From Butyrivibrio sp. MC2021 (lineage in GTDB: Bacteria > Bacillota > Clostridia > Lachnospirales > Lachnospiraceae): a DNA stretch of 64,000 nucleotides. Made by a program: the position numbers and the translations under genes. Location: the NCBI RefSeq assembly GCF_000621605.1, contig NZ_JHXX01000006.1, forward strand, positions 160,009 through 224,008, in the 5' to 3' direction. Every line of letters begins with the position of its first letter. Positions within the stretch are counted from its first letter, which is position 1. Positions 16,630 to 25,624 of this stretch are shown here, one piece after another. The notes beneath the pieces are model-generated. The model worked only from the letters and a program-made list of their open reading frames with translations, was not told the origin of the DNA and did not search any database.

Positions 16630-16820
16630 ATGAAATAATTCCTTTATTAAAAGTGATCATTAGTTCCTATTATAATTTTACCATGGTTAACCTTAAGCTA
16701 ACTTAAAATGGTTCTAATATATGTATAAAATATGAACAATTTACTCCTGTTTTAGACATTTTCAGTACATATTTTGAATGTAAAATATTATGTATATTTG
16801 GGGCACCGGGGGTTACGGAC

Positions 16821-17981
16821 ATGAAAACGAAGAAGGCTTTTTCATTTCCTATTATTCTTACACTTGTTCTTTGTGGAATATTCAATCTGATCGCGTGGAA
16901 GAGCACAGCTTTTTCCGATTTTTACGTTGATAATATTTTTCCAAGGCTTACATCCGTATATTCGCGAATTACCAGCATAGCACCATTTTCCGTGGGAGAG
17001 TGGCTACTGGTTCTGGTGGTCATATATGTGGCGACCACGGTTCTGTTTATTCTTTTACATACCATTTTTCTTGGAATATACCATTTTTTCCTGTCCAAAA
17101 AAGAATCCGTTAAAGAGGCCAAAAAGGTCCTTGATGGGATATCAGATTTTTTTTACAGAGTGACACCGGTTCTTCTGGCCATAACCTGTGTCATTATGAG
17201 TCTTAACTGCTTCGTTCTGTATCACACCTCCAAGATTCCGCTCTATGCGCCGGGGGAGAGCTACGACCTGCAGCAGCTGGCAGATCTTCGTGACTTTGTG
17301 GTAAAAAAGTGCAACGAACTTAGCAAGCAGATGCCCAGGGATGAAAAGGGAAATGTGGTTTACGAGGGCGACATGACTGAGACCGCAAGGCGCGCGGTTG
17401 CGGCTCTTTCCAATGATTACAAGAGGTTTGACGGATATTTCTCAGTTCCCAAGGAGCTGTATTTTTCTGAATTTATGTGCCAACAGTACATGCAGGGGTA
17501 CTACTTCCCTTTTTCCATGGAAGCCAATATCAATTCCAAGATGGCGATAATGAACAAGCCCTTCACCATGTGCCATGAGCTGGCCCACACCCACGGCTAC
17601 ATCTACGAGGACGAGGCCAATTTCTTCGGGTTCCTGGCCTGCATCAGATCCGATGATATCGTGTTCCAGTACAGCGGCTGGCTGGGGGTTCTGAACTATA
17701 TCAACAACGATTTTTACAAGGCTGTGGATAAGGACGTTTACAACTCCCATGTAAAGATCTCCGACAGGGTCAGGTTTGACAACCAGTTCGTCACCGAGGA
17801 GGAGTGGAAAGAGGTCGAGAAGAAGGCGGTGATCAAGACCGAGACAGTTAAAAAAGCCGCAGATGTCTTCATCGACACGAACCTCAAGGTCAACGGAGTG
17901 CTGGAGGGCAAGGTTAATTACACTCAGGTGGTGGGACTTATAATGGATTATTATTACCACGGACCGGATTCTGGGGTATAA
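16821..17981 (+). CDS. DUF3810-like membrane metalloprotein
   Basis: The 386-residue protein has an N-terminal membrane part (spans at about 9-27, 60-88 and 113-136) and a soluble domain with a zinc-protease-like motif: CHELAHTHGYIYEDEANFF (His252, Glu253, His256 and a downstream EDEAN that can give the third ligand). This combination matches the DUF3810 family, whose activity is not established. The gene stands alone, divergent from the response-regulator operon, with a hairpin terminator at 17991. Confidence 0.8.
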   Translation: MKTKKAFSFPIILTLVLCGIFNLIAWKSTAFSDFYVDNIFPRLTSVYSRITSIAPFSVGEWLLVLVVIYVATTVLFILLHTIFLGIYHFFLSKKESVKEAKKVLDGISDFFYRVTPVLLAITCVIMSLNCFVLYHTSKIPLYAPGESYDLQQLADLRDFVVKKCNELSKQMPRDEKGNVVYEGDMTETARRAVAALSNDYKRFDGYFSVPKELYFSEFMCQQYMQGYYFPFSMEANINSKMAIMNKPFTMCHELAHTHGYIYEDEANFFGFLACIRSDDIVFQYSGWLGVLNYINNDFYKAVDKDVYNSHVKISDRVRFDNQFVTEEEWKEVEKKAVIKTETVKKAADVFIDTNLKVNGVLEGKVNYTQVVGLIMDYYYHGPDSGV

Positions 17982-17990
17982 TGGATTCCT

Positions 17991-18065
17991 AGGATTGCCT
18001 TTTGGGGCGATCCCGGGAATTTTTATGATATAGGAAATTTCTCCGAAATTCCTATATCATAAAAA
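17991..18065 (+). terminator. Terminator hairpin plus 17-bp palindrome after the DUF3810-like gene
   Basis: GGATTGCC/GGCGATCC (17992-18013) forms a first hairpin. A second, perfect inverted repeat follows, TTTTTATGATATAGGAA (18020-18036) with its complement (18049-18065). The second also carries T-runs on both strands. Confidence 0.65.
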
Positions 18066-18132
18066 GCGCTCCGCTATGGATGCGCACTCGCGCGATAGGA
18101 ATATGTTGCCTTCAGCAACCGCGCTCGGCGCG

Positions 18133-18161
18133 AGAATGTCGCAAGCGACATTCTATTTTTT
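18133..18161 (+). terminator. Terminator-like hairpin directly upstream of the lipoprotein start
   Basis: AGAATGTCGC-AA-GCGACATTCT is a perfect 10-bp stem followed by ATTTTTT. It ends only 19 bp before the ATG at 18181, just upstream of the ribosome binding site. It may be an attenuator or the end of an upstream small RNA; the preceding GC-rich hairpins at 18100-18132 would fit either. Confidence 0.6.
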
Positions 18162-18180
18162 GGAAAAAGGAATAATAATA

Positions 18181-18966
18181 ATGAATGTAAAAAAGTTTAA
18201 GACATTGATGTTGATCGCTGTCTGCGGACTTCTTCTTGTGGGCTGCAAGCCTTCTGACGAGAAGCTGGATGAGGCGGAGACTGCAAGAAATACACTGATC
18301 GAATACAGAGGCCGCGCTGAGCAGAAATATCTGGACCTCACCGAGGAGTCCAACAGGGCCAAGCTTGATGAGCTGTCAGCAAGGGTTGATGAGACTCTGA
18401 CGGTTGATTTTACCAAGATGAGCGACAAGAAGATCGATGAGTATCTCCCCACAGTGAGAGCTATTATTTCCGAATATGAAGATATTGTGGGAGTCATGGA
18501 CAAGACCTACGACAGCGAGGAGGCAGACAGGGTGGAAGCTGCCAAGCATCAGGAGATAGAGTGCTACCTTGTTAATAAGACGGGAGTTAATCTGACTTCT
18601 TTGAAGCTCCATGATGTTTCTGCAGACAGCTATTCAGACAATCTTTTGGGAGATGATGTGGTGCTGACAGACGGATACACCCTCATGGGGATAATGCTTC
18701 AGGTTTATGCGGATTCCAAGGACTATGAGCTTGTGGCCACTGATGAGAATGGAAAAGAGTACGTCTTTGCCTGCGGTAATCTGGTGGGTCAGGGAGAGGA
18801 CGGAATGTCCATTACCCTTAAAATGGACACTGAATCAGGGGGGTCTGTGGCGGAATTCGGTTCCTATATAAGCATTCCGGAAACGGATAATGCGGATACA
18901 GCAGCCAGCGGTGATTCGGCCTCTGAAAGCGGCGCGGATTCAGCATCTGACGGCGGTTCCAACTGA
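18181..18966 (+). CDS. Lipoprotein of unknown function
   Basis: This 261-residue protein starts with a lipoprotein signal peptide and lipobox LLLVGC (Cys at about residue 21). A helical, charged segment follows (about 25-110), then a beta-rich region (about 118-215: ECYLVNKTGVNLTSLKLHD, GYTLMGIMLQVYADSKDYELV) and a Ser/Ala/Asp-rich tail. It is expected on the outer face of the membrane. The start at 18181 begins at the signal peptide and has AAAGGA upstream. No family was recognised. Confidence 0.8.
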   Translation: MNVKKFKTLMLIAVCGLLLVGCKPSDEKLDEAETARNTLIEYRGRAEQKYLDLTEESNRAKLDELSARVDETLTVDFTKMSDKKIDEYLPTVRAIISEYEDIVGVMDKTYDSEEADRVEAAKHQEIECYLVNKTGVNLTSLKLHDVSADSYSDNLLGDDVVLTDGYTLMGIMLQVYADSKDYELVATDENGKEYVFACGNLVGQGEDGMSITLKMDTESGGSVAEFGSYISIPETDNADTAASGDSASESGADSASDGGSN

Positions 18967-19069
18967 TTTTGAGGGAAAAGAGCTTGTGCAAGATGCACAA
19001 CAAATTGGCAATTCTTTAATATAATATGCACAAGTTTATTCATGACATTTCGTTTTTAGGAGTATATAA

Positions 19070-19165
19070 TCTTACTTTGTACTGAAGCAATTGACTACTT
19101 CAGACTGTGTGGCACCAGGTGTCACTGCTTTCTGTTTTGAAGTAGCAGTATACAAAGAGGAGATT
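19070..19165 (+). promoter_or_regulatory. Structured leader of the acidic repeat lipoprotein
   Basis: The leader contains a long imperfect inverted repeat: CTTTGTACTG and GACTACTTCA on the left, TTGAAGTAG and CAGTATACAAAG on the right. A second, near-perfect hairpin, GTGGCACC against GGTGTCAC, sits inside. The right arm ends just before the ribosome binding site (AGAGGAG), so folding could affect translation or mRNA stability. Confidence 0.5.
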
Positions 19166-19172
19166 ATATATT

Positions 19173-19508
19173 ATGAAAAAGAATATCGTAACATTACTTT
19201 CAGTTTTAACACTTTCTGCAGCAGTTCTTGCTGGTTGCGGAGAGGCAGCAGTAGAAGAGAACGCAGTAGAGGAGACAGCTGTTGAGGCAACTGTTGAGGC
19301 TACAGTAGAAGAGGCTGTTGAGGCCGTTGAGGAAGTATCAGTAGAGGCTACTGAGGACGCTTCTGTTGAGGAAGCTGTTGAGGCTGCTACAGATGCAACT
19401 GTAGAAGAGGCTAATGAGGATGCTTCTGTTGAGGCATCAGAGGAGGCTTCTGTTGAGGAGGCAGTTGAGGCTGCTTCTGAGGCTACATCTGAGTCTGCAA
19501 ACAACTAA
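19173..19508 (+). CDS. Small acidic lipoprotein with VEEA/VEAT repeats
   Basis: The 111-residue precursor has a signal peptide with lipobox VLAGC (Cys at about 22). After it the protein consists almost only of Ala, Glu, Val, Thr, Ser and Asp in loose VEEAVEA, VEATVE and DASVEE repeats. It should be a highly acidic, unstructured surface-anchored chain. Codon use is very narrow (GAG, GTT/GTA, GCT/GCA), as in strongly expressed genes. A GAGGAG site precedes the ATG and a strong terminator follows, so it is monocistronic. Function unknown; a cell-wall spacer or cation-binding role would be guesswork. Confidence 0.8.
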   Translation: MKKNIVTLLSVLTLSAAVLAGCGEAAVEENAVEETAVEATVEATVEEAVEAVEEVSVEATEDASVEEAVEAATDATVEEANEDASVEASEEASVEEAVEAASEATSESANN

Positions 19509-19582
19509 TAGACACTAATTCAATTAGATTTACAACACGTAGTAACTAGTTAATAATCAATTGCTTTAGTCAGTACATATTG

Positions 19583-19615
19583 AGACCCCTGTCACCAATC
19601 GGTGGCGGGGGTTTT
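19583..19615 (+). terminator. Intrinsic terminator of the acidic lipoprotein gene
   Basis: GACCCCTGTCACC pairs with GGTGGCGGGGGT over AATC and is followed by TTTT. Confidence 0.85.
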
Positions 19616-19628
19616 ATGATTGAAGGAC

Positions 19629-19965
19629 GGCCCGGGGGATTTGGGGGCGCAGCGGGAATGCCCGCAGGGAGGTTTGCGACAGGTTGAGGCTCCCTCCGGC
19701 TTCGTCGCACCCTGCGAAAATATAAATCTGTTCGCATGGAGCCGCTTGTGATTTATGGCACCTCATCTAACCGGACGGTCTCATTTCACGTAGTTCAGAA
19801 CACTCGACCGTCCGGCTATCTGAGGCGCGCATAAATCATCTGCCCGTCTCCAATGTCTCACAATTTATATTTCCGCAGGGCACGCCAAATCCGGGGGCAT
19901 CCTCAACCTGAGCCCGGATCTTTGTCCGCGAGCATTCCCGCTGCGCCTCCCAAATCCTCCCGGCC
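19629..19965. repeat. Very long imperfect palindrome (337 bp)
   Basis: The arms GGCCCGGGGGATTTGGGGG / CGCAGCGGGAATGC (from 19629) and GCATTCCCGCTGCG / CCTCCCAAATCCTCCCGGCC (to 19965) are nearly perfect complements. Pairing resumes inward: CAGGTTGAGG/CCTCAACCTG, CCTGCGAAAATATAAAT/ATTTATATTTCCGCAGG, TGATTTATG/CATAAATCA and CCGGACGGTC/GACCGTCCGG near the centre. The whole segment lies between two convergent genes and contains no credible gene. Confidence 0.75.
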
Positions 19966-20032
19966 CTGTGCTATGAAATAATAAAATCCCCTGGCAGAGG
20001 TAGATCTGACAGGGGAAATATGTTCCGCTAAA

Positions 20033-20728
20033 TTATGGCCAATTTTTGAATTTGCCGTTTACGCAGACACCGGCGTAGCCGTTGGCGAGCATGACTGCTT
20101 TATCGGATTCGGAGATTACCGGGGAGGAGTCACTGCCGGAAGTTACGTTGAAATAGTTAGAGCCGTTGTTTGCTACACCCTTGATGGAAAGTGAAGCCAT
20201 GTTTCCTGCTCCTTTGGTGAGGGAGAAGGAAGCCATTGCGATGCCCTGTGCATTGTAGAGCATTGCGATATTTCCCTGCTTCTTAAGAGTGCCGGTTCCG
20301 CCTGCGATGGGCACTGCTAATGTTTCCGGAGCAGCGGTGATATTCTGAACATAAACCTCGATGTTGTCGTGAACATCCTTGGATGGAACCTTGGGATCAT
20401 CGATGTAGAAGTAGAAGAATACGTTTTTTTCAGTCTCATCAGCTCCGATGTGAAGCTTGATATACTCGGTTCCACTCTTGAACTTGCACTCGCAATATGT
20501 TCCGGTGCTGGAATGTGGTCCAAGATAATAGGTGTAATCATAGTGGGCGTAGAGCCACACTTCCTTTGATTCTCCGGCGTTGATGGAAACAACGCTGTCG
20601 CCGAAGTCAAGATAATCTGGAATTTCACTATAAGCGAAAGCTTCTATATTTCCAACAAATGATGAAAGAACAAAAACAGAAAGAATAATTCCACAAAGTT
20701 TTTTGATAAATCCGGATTTTTTACTCAT
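20033..20728 (-). CDS. Secreted protein of unknown function
   Basis: The 231-residue precursor has a classical signal peptide (KKSGFIKKLCGIILSVFVLSSFVG, cleavage probably after AFA near residue 32). The mature part looks like two beta-rich modules: residues about 33-130 with GDSVVSINAGESKEVWLYAHYDYTYYLG, and about 140-231 with IAGGTGTLKKQGNIAMLYNAQGIAMASFSLTKG. No catalytic motif or cell-wall anchor is seen. It ends 67 bp after the long palindrome and is divergent from the zinc-ribbon gene. Confidence 0.7.
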   Translation of the reverse strand: MSKKSGFIKKLCGIILSVFVLSSFVGNIEAFAYSEIPDYLDFGDSVVSINAGESKEVWLYAHYDYTYYLGPHSSTGTYCECKFKSGTEYIKLHIGADETEKNVFFYFYIDDPKVPSKDVHDNIEVYVQNITAAPETLAVPIAGGTGTLKKQGNIAMLYNAQGIAMASFSLTKGAGNMASLSIKGVANNGSNYFNVTSGSDSSPVISESDKAVMLANGYAGVCVNGKFKNWP

Positions 20729-20921
20729 ATAATACCCCTCACTAATTGAAAAATATTGATTGTGTGCACCTATAATTATAATCGTTATTGTTGCTATAAA
20801 GGATAAAAATTCTCTTAATTACGCACGTTCAATAATTTCATTGAAAGTACAAGGGTCAGGTGTTATGATGTTGCGAAAAGTGTGCGCACTTTGAAATTAA
20901 GTAATGGATTGGGGAAATAAA

Positions 20922-21743
20922 ATGGTTAACAGAATGGTAATTAAGTGTCCCTATTGTGGGGCAGATGTTGAATACAGCGCAAATGCGACGAGCTGCACTT
21001 GCGGATATTGTTCAAGTAATATACAGCTAAATTGGCAGAATCAGACAAATACACAGCAGAATATGCAGAGCAATCCACAAAACATGCAGTATGGCCAGCC
21101 TAATATGCAGCGTGGACCACAGAACATGTATGGTGCAAAACCTAAAAAGAACGATACTGCGATAATCATAATTGTAATCGCATGCGTTGTGCTCTTTAGA
21201 TTGCTTTGTTTTTTCGGAGGCGCTTTGATAGGATCATCCTCAAATGCGGAATCATCTTCAGACAGACCAAGCCGTAACGGATTCAGATCATCAGACACCA
21301 GAACAGTTAATGCCGATAATTTTACTTTTGAAATTCCTTCATATTTTGAAAGAGTTGAAATGGACGATGAAACTGATCTTAGATACTGTGTTAAAGATGA
21401 CTCTGATGGTATAGAATTACGTTTTTACTATCGTGATCGTGATCCGGAGGAGCCGTCTTATACAGAAGAAGCCGGACTGGAGAAATTTAAAAACGAGTGG
21501 GAAGAAAGATACGGAAAAGTATATGAGAGTGAGATTCGTTCCTACGGTATTATGACAGGCTCATGGTTCTATGCAACTACAGAGGGAACGGACGGCAAAG
21601 GCAGTGATCGTTATGGATATCTGGCCGAGAGAAAAGATCATCCTGAAGAAGTCCTGCAGTTCGTATTACTAATTCCCGAGGACAGAAAATACGACTATTA
21701 CGATGACTTCATCAGAATTCTTGAAAGTGTAAAAGAAAAGTAA
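20922..21743 (+). CDS. Zinc-ribbon membrane protein of unknown function
   Basis: The 273-residue protein has an N-terminal zinc ribbon (CPYCGADV and CGYCSSN), a Gln/Asn/Met-rich linker with repeated QNMQ and PNMQ units (about 40-78), one transmembrane segment (about 85-110), a Ser-rich spacer and an extracytoplasmic alpha/beta domain (about 130-270). The topology, cytosolic zinc ribbon plus one span plus outer domain, is common among clostridial proteins of unknown role. The start at 20922 is chosen for a GGGGA site; ATGs at 20904 and 20934 are alternatives. Confidence 0.7.
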   Translation: MVNRMVIKCPYCGADVEYSANATSCTCGYCSSNIQLNWQNQTNTQQNMQSNPQNMQYGQPNMQRGPQNMYGAKPKKNDTAIIIIVIACVVLFRLLCFFGGALIGSSSNAESSSDRPSRNGFRSSDTRTVNADNFTFEIPSYFERVEMDDETDLRYCVKDDSDGIELRFYYRDRDPEEPSYTEEAGLEKFKNEWEERYGKVYESEIRSYGIMTGSWFYATTEGTDGKGSDRYGYLAERKDHPEEVLQFVLLIPEDRKYDYYDDFIRILESVKEK

Positions 21744-21830
21744 TCAAATATGTTCGGCTATATGTTTGATGAAAATGTTGTGTGTTGATCAGAGGAATTG
21801 AATCAGGTTTTGTTGTTTGCAGGCTTTTTT

Positions 21831-21858
21831 TCTAAAGTGGGGTCACTGACCCCACTCT

Positions 21859-21863
<5 letters not shown>
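21831..21863. terminator. Bidirectional hairpin with GGGGTCA/TGACCCC core
   Basis: TCTAAAGTGGGGTCA and TGACCCCACTCTTTAGA form an imperfect stem over a very short loop, preceded by a run of seven T at 21825. It overlaps the last codons of the minus-strand membrane-protein gene and lies between convergent genes. Confidence 0.6.
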
Positions 21864-23199
<1,336 letters not shown>

Positions 23200-23350
23200 T
23201 TATAGAAATTATTATCTAACAGATTTAATATTACACCTTCTTAGGAGGGATATACAAAAGCTTTTTTACACATGAGTTTAATGTTATATTTTATAAATAT
23301 TTTGACAGGTTCCCTGAACTTTCAATAAAAGGTTGGTAGAGATAAAAGGC

Positions 23351-23377
23351 TAGAGGCGGTTCGTGAAGCCGCCTCTA
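23351..23377. terminator. Hairpin of terminator type without T-run
   Basis: TAGAGGCGG and CCGCCTCTA form a perfect stem around TTCGTGAAG. There is no clear U-tract, so function as a terminator is uncertain. Confidence 0.4.
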
Positions 23378-23411
23378 ATCAAATGAAATGTTTACATGGA
23401 GATTATATTAA

Positions 23412-23648
23412 ATGAGAATATTGCGAATTATTTTATGCCAAAATGAAACACATAGTTATAAGGCTTGGCCAAGAAGTTTAACTACAGAGAATGGATTGTA
23501 TGATTTGGGATTAGAGCAAGATTGGTCGCTTGCAATGGTACTAGGGAGAGATGAGGACCGGCTTGTTCACAAATTTAAGGAATATAATATTACATCTGCT
23601 GTTTGTAATAGGCTGAATGTAGTAATGACTGACCCCACTCTCTGGTAA
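23412..23648 (+). CDS. Doubtful small open reading frame, 78 residues
   Basis: The frame begins at an ATG with GGAG ten bases upstream and encodes MRILRIILCQNETHSYKAWP followed by a mixed-charge sequence. No family is recognised. Its last codons lie in a TGACCCCACTCT motif shared with two other intergenic sites, which suggests that the end is non-genic. It may be a remnant. Confidence 0.25.
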   Translation: MRILRIILCQNETHSYKAWPRSLTTENGLYDLGLEQDWSLAMVLGRDEDRLVHKFKEYNITSAVCNRLNVVMTDPTLW

Positions 23649-23654
23649 AGCCAG

Positions 23655-24113
23655 TCAGCGTGCGACTTTGCAGCTACTGCAATATCCGTAGACTTCCAAT
23701 TGGTGGCCTGTGATCTGGAAGTCGGGAAGTGTCTTCGTAACTTCGTCTGAGATTATGTGCATAGGACAGGCACTGATAGGGAACTTCTTGTGGCAGGTTA
23801 AGCATATTGCGTAGTGCTTGTGGGTGCCAAGAGTAAGCTCGTAAATGGCGTTGTCCTCGGTGGAGAGGACACTCTTTGTTACAATGCCGGCTTTTTCAAA
23901 GGCCAGCAGGGTTCTGTAAATCGTAGAGAAAGCGTATTGCTCTTTGGCACTATCGCTGAGAAGCTGGTTATAAATCTCGGCAGCGGATAAAGGTGTCTCG
24001 GATGCATGAAGTATCTTGAATATATCAATCCTCTGCTTCGTCTTTTTAAAGCCCTCGGGCCAGAATTTTTCTATTATATCGTCGTGAGATTCGGGATGTA
24101 TCTTGCAGTTCAT
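23655..24113 (-). CDS. Fur-family metal-responsive repressor
   Basis: The 152-residue protein has a winged helix (about 20-90: KKTKQRIDIFKILHASETPLSAAEIYNQL, FSTIYRTLLAFEKAGIV) and a metal/dimer domain with HKHYAICLTCHKKFPISACPMH and a C-terminal CSSC pair. The CxxC pairs and His ligands are in place. It follows a heavy-metal exporter gene on the same strand by about 35 bp, so the two form an operon, and a strong inverted repeat upstream of the exporter is the likely operator. A Zur- or manganese-type regulator fits better than peroxide sensing, but the metal is not decidable. Confidence 0.85.
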   Translation of the reverse strand: MNCKIHPESHDDIIEKFWPEGFKKTKQRIDIFKILHASETPLSAAEIYNQLLSDSAKEQYAFSTIYRTLLAFEKAGIVTKSVLSTEDNAIYELTLGTHKHYAICLTCHKKFPISACPMHIISDEVTKTLPDFQITGHQLEVYGYCSSCKVAR

Positions 24114-24148
24114 GATTTTTCTCCAAAACTAATAAACAAAAACAAATA

Positions 24149-25045
24149 TCAGAATCTGATACCGATAAGGTCCAGAAGAAGACCGATCACTGTTCCGATT
24201 ACAAATAAAAGAATAGTGATGTTGATGTTCTGGCGCTTGTCGTCGTTAACCCTGAACAGAACCAGAAGACCGATGCCGGCGCCTACCAGAAGGCCGCTCA
24301 TCATGGTTCCGAAGGTGATCATCTGGTCAAGGTAAAGGGTTGAGATGATAACTGATGCTGCGCAGTTGGGGATAAGTCCCAGGATTCCTGCCAGGATATG
24401 GCTGATCACAGGGCTTGTCTTGAGCATGGCTGAAAGGTTGTCGGAGCCGATGAGCTCAATGGCTGCGTTGAGGATCAGTGAAAGCGCCAGTACAAACAGG
24501 AAAATGTGCATGGTGTGAACAAATGCTGATTTTACAATGCCAAGGAGTCCTTCCTCCTCGCTCTCTTCGCAGTGGCAGTGCTCTTTTTCACAGAGGGCCT
24601 CAATGTTCACGGGATCGTTGAGGGCTCTGCCCTTGAGCTTGTGGTAGTAATGCACCACCGCGTCGATAACGAAACCGGCGATGATGCCGATTACGGCCTT
24701 CACAGCGAGAATCTTGATCATGGTTCCCACAGGGAAATGCTCTGATATGAAAAGAGGGATCATCTCATCTGAAGTTGAAAGGTAAATGGCGATCAGTGTT
24801 CCCAGAGTGATGACTCTTCCTGCGTAGAGGTTGGAAGCCGCCGCAGAGAAGCCGCACTGGGGAAAGATTCCGATAAGTCCGCCCCAGAGAGGTCCGAAGT
24901 GCTCGGTCTTCTGAACGATGTCCTGAGTGAAATCCGCGGTCTTGTGCTCTAAGTATTCCATTATCAGGTAGGTGATAAAAAGGAAAGGCAGGATCTTAAC
25001 AGAGTCTATGACGCCGTCTTTTATAATGTCGATAATAAGTTCCAT
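24149..25045 (-). CDS. Putative ten-span heavy-metal/manganese exporter (ArsP_2-like)
   Basis: This 298-residue membrane protein is built of two similar halves. Each half has a Gly/Pro-Cys turn: GGLIGIFPQCGFSAAASNLYAGRVITLGTL at about 53-85 and AGILGLIPNCAASVIISTLYLDQMITFGTM at about 215-245. This internal duplication and the PQCG/PNCA motifs are typical of the family annotated as putative manganese transporter or 10TM heavy-metal exporter. A His/Cys/Glu-rich loop (CEKEHCHCEESEEE, about 150-164) may bind metal. It is cotranscribed with the Fur-type regulator. Confidence 0.85.
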   Translation of the reverse strand: MELIIDIIKDGVIDSVKILPFLFITYLIMEYLEHKTADFTQDIVQKTEHFGPLWGGLIGIFPQCGFSAAASNLYAGRVITLGTLIAIYLSTSDEMIPLFISEHFPVGTMIKILAVKAVIGIIAGFVIDAVVHYYHKLKGRALNDPVNIEALCEKEHCHCEESEEEGLLGIVKSAFVHTMHIFLFVLALSLILNAAIELIGSDNLSAMLKTSPVISHILAGILGLIPNCAASVIISTLYLDQMITFGTMMSGLLVGAGIGLLVLFRVNDDKRQNINITILLFVIGTVIGLLLDLIGIRF

Positions 25046-25103
25046 AGGTTTCTCCTTATGAATGGTGTAGGTGTTGTTATATCACGGATTGCTTCGCCTC
25101 TGA

Positions 25104-25136
25104 TCTAAATGCAAATGCAAATCATTTGCATTTAGA
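25104..25136 (-). promoter_or_regulatory. Operator-like inverted repeat upstream of the metal exporter operon
   Basis: TCTAAATGCAAATG and CATTTGCATTTAGA are perfect 14-bp arms around CAAAT. It lies 59 bp before the exporter start. AT-rich palindromes with TGCAAAT halves are typical of Fur-family boxes, so autoregulation by the downstream Fur-type protein is likely. Confidence 0.7.
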
Positions 25137-25184
25137 TTTTTGGCAAAAAAATTGGCTTTTCACGATGCTGTGAAAAACCGATGA

Positions 25185-25333
25185 TGTTCTGCGTGGGATG
25201 CGCACTAAACTTGTGAAACACATCGCCAAGTGTTCTGCGTGGGATGCGCACTAAACTCGAAAGAACCTCGTTAAGTGCTTACCCATGGTTCACACTAGGC
25301 TCGTGGAAAACCTCGCCAAGTGTTCTACACAAA
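25185..25333. repeat. Degenerate 45-47 bp tandem repeats next to tRNA-Gly
   Basis: Units starting at about 25185, 25232, 25276 and 25322 share GTTCTGCGTGGGATGCGCAC, TAAACT and a CCTCGCCAAGT-like end. The first two are close copies, the third is diverged and the fourth is cut short by the 3' end of the tRNA gene. The array lies immediately 3' of the tRNA. Confidence 0.6.
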
Positions 25334-25403
25334 GCGGGTGATGGGAATCGAACCCACGTATCCAGCTTGGAAGGCTGGTGTTCTACCATTGAACTACACC
25401 CGC
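25334..25403 (-). tRNA. tRNA-Gly (anticodon TCC)
   Basis: On the minus strand the acceptor stem GCGGGTG/CACCCGC, the D arm GTTC-AATGGTA-GAAC, the anticodon arm CCAGC-CTTCCAA-GCTGG and the T arm GTGGG-TTCGATT-CCCAT all form. The loop gives anticodon TCC. CCA is not encoded. Confidence 0.95.
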
Positions 25404-25422
25404 GTGGTGCTGACAAGAATAT

Positions 25423-25451
25423 ATATTACTTAACTTTCAATGGTATGTCAA
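25423..25451 (-). promoter_or_regulatory. Promoter of tRNA-Gly
   Basis: On the minus strand TTGACA (25451-25446) and TAATAT (25428-25423) are separated by 17 bp, 20 bp upstream of the mature tRNA 5' end. Confidence 0.85.
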
Positions 25452-25514
25452 GCACTTTTATGATAAACTATGGATTGCTGTTGTGTTTTTTTCAAATGTA
25501 GGAAAAATCCCTAT

Positions 25515-25543
25515 TTGACAACAGTTATAAGGGATGATAATAT
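25515..25543 (+). promoter_or_regulatory. Promoter of the suf operon
   Basis: TTGACA (25515-25520) and TAATAT (25538-25543) are exactly 17 bp apart, 82 bp before the sufC start codon. Confidence 0.85.
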
Positions 25544-25547
25544 AAAT

Positions 25548-25564
25548 CCTACTAAGCTAGTAGG
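25548..25564 (+). promoter_or_regulatory. Inverted repeat at the suf transcription start, probable IscR/Rrf2-type operator
   Basis: CCTACTA-AGC-TAGTAGG is a perfect 7-3-7 palindrome beginning 4 bp after the -10 box, so it covers the expected transcription start. A repressor bound there would block the polymerase. Rrf2/IscR proteins commonly control suf operons in this way; none is encoded in the window. Confidence 0.65.
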
Positions 25565-25624
25565 AAAACTTTGATTTGAAACAGTAGTTTTATCTATATA
25601 CGTTTTTGGGAAAGGAAATTTATC

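Noticed and set aside
19100..19504. 134-residue Ala/Ser/Thr-rich open frame on the minus strand
   Set aside because: It is the antisense of the acidic repeat lipoprotein; the sense frame has a signal peptide, ribosome binding site and terminator.
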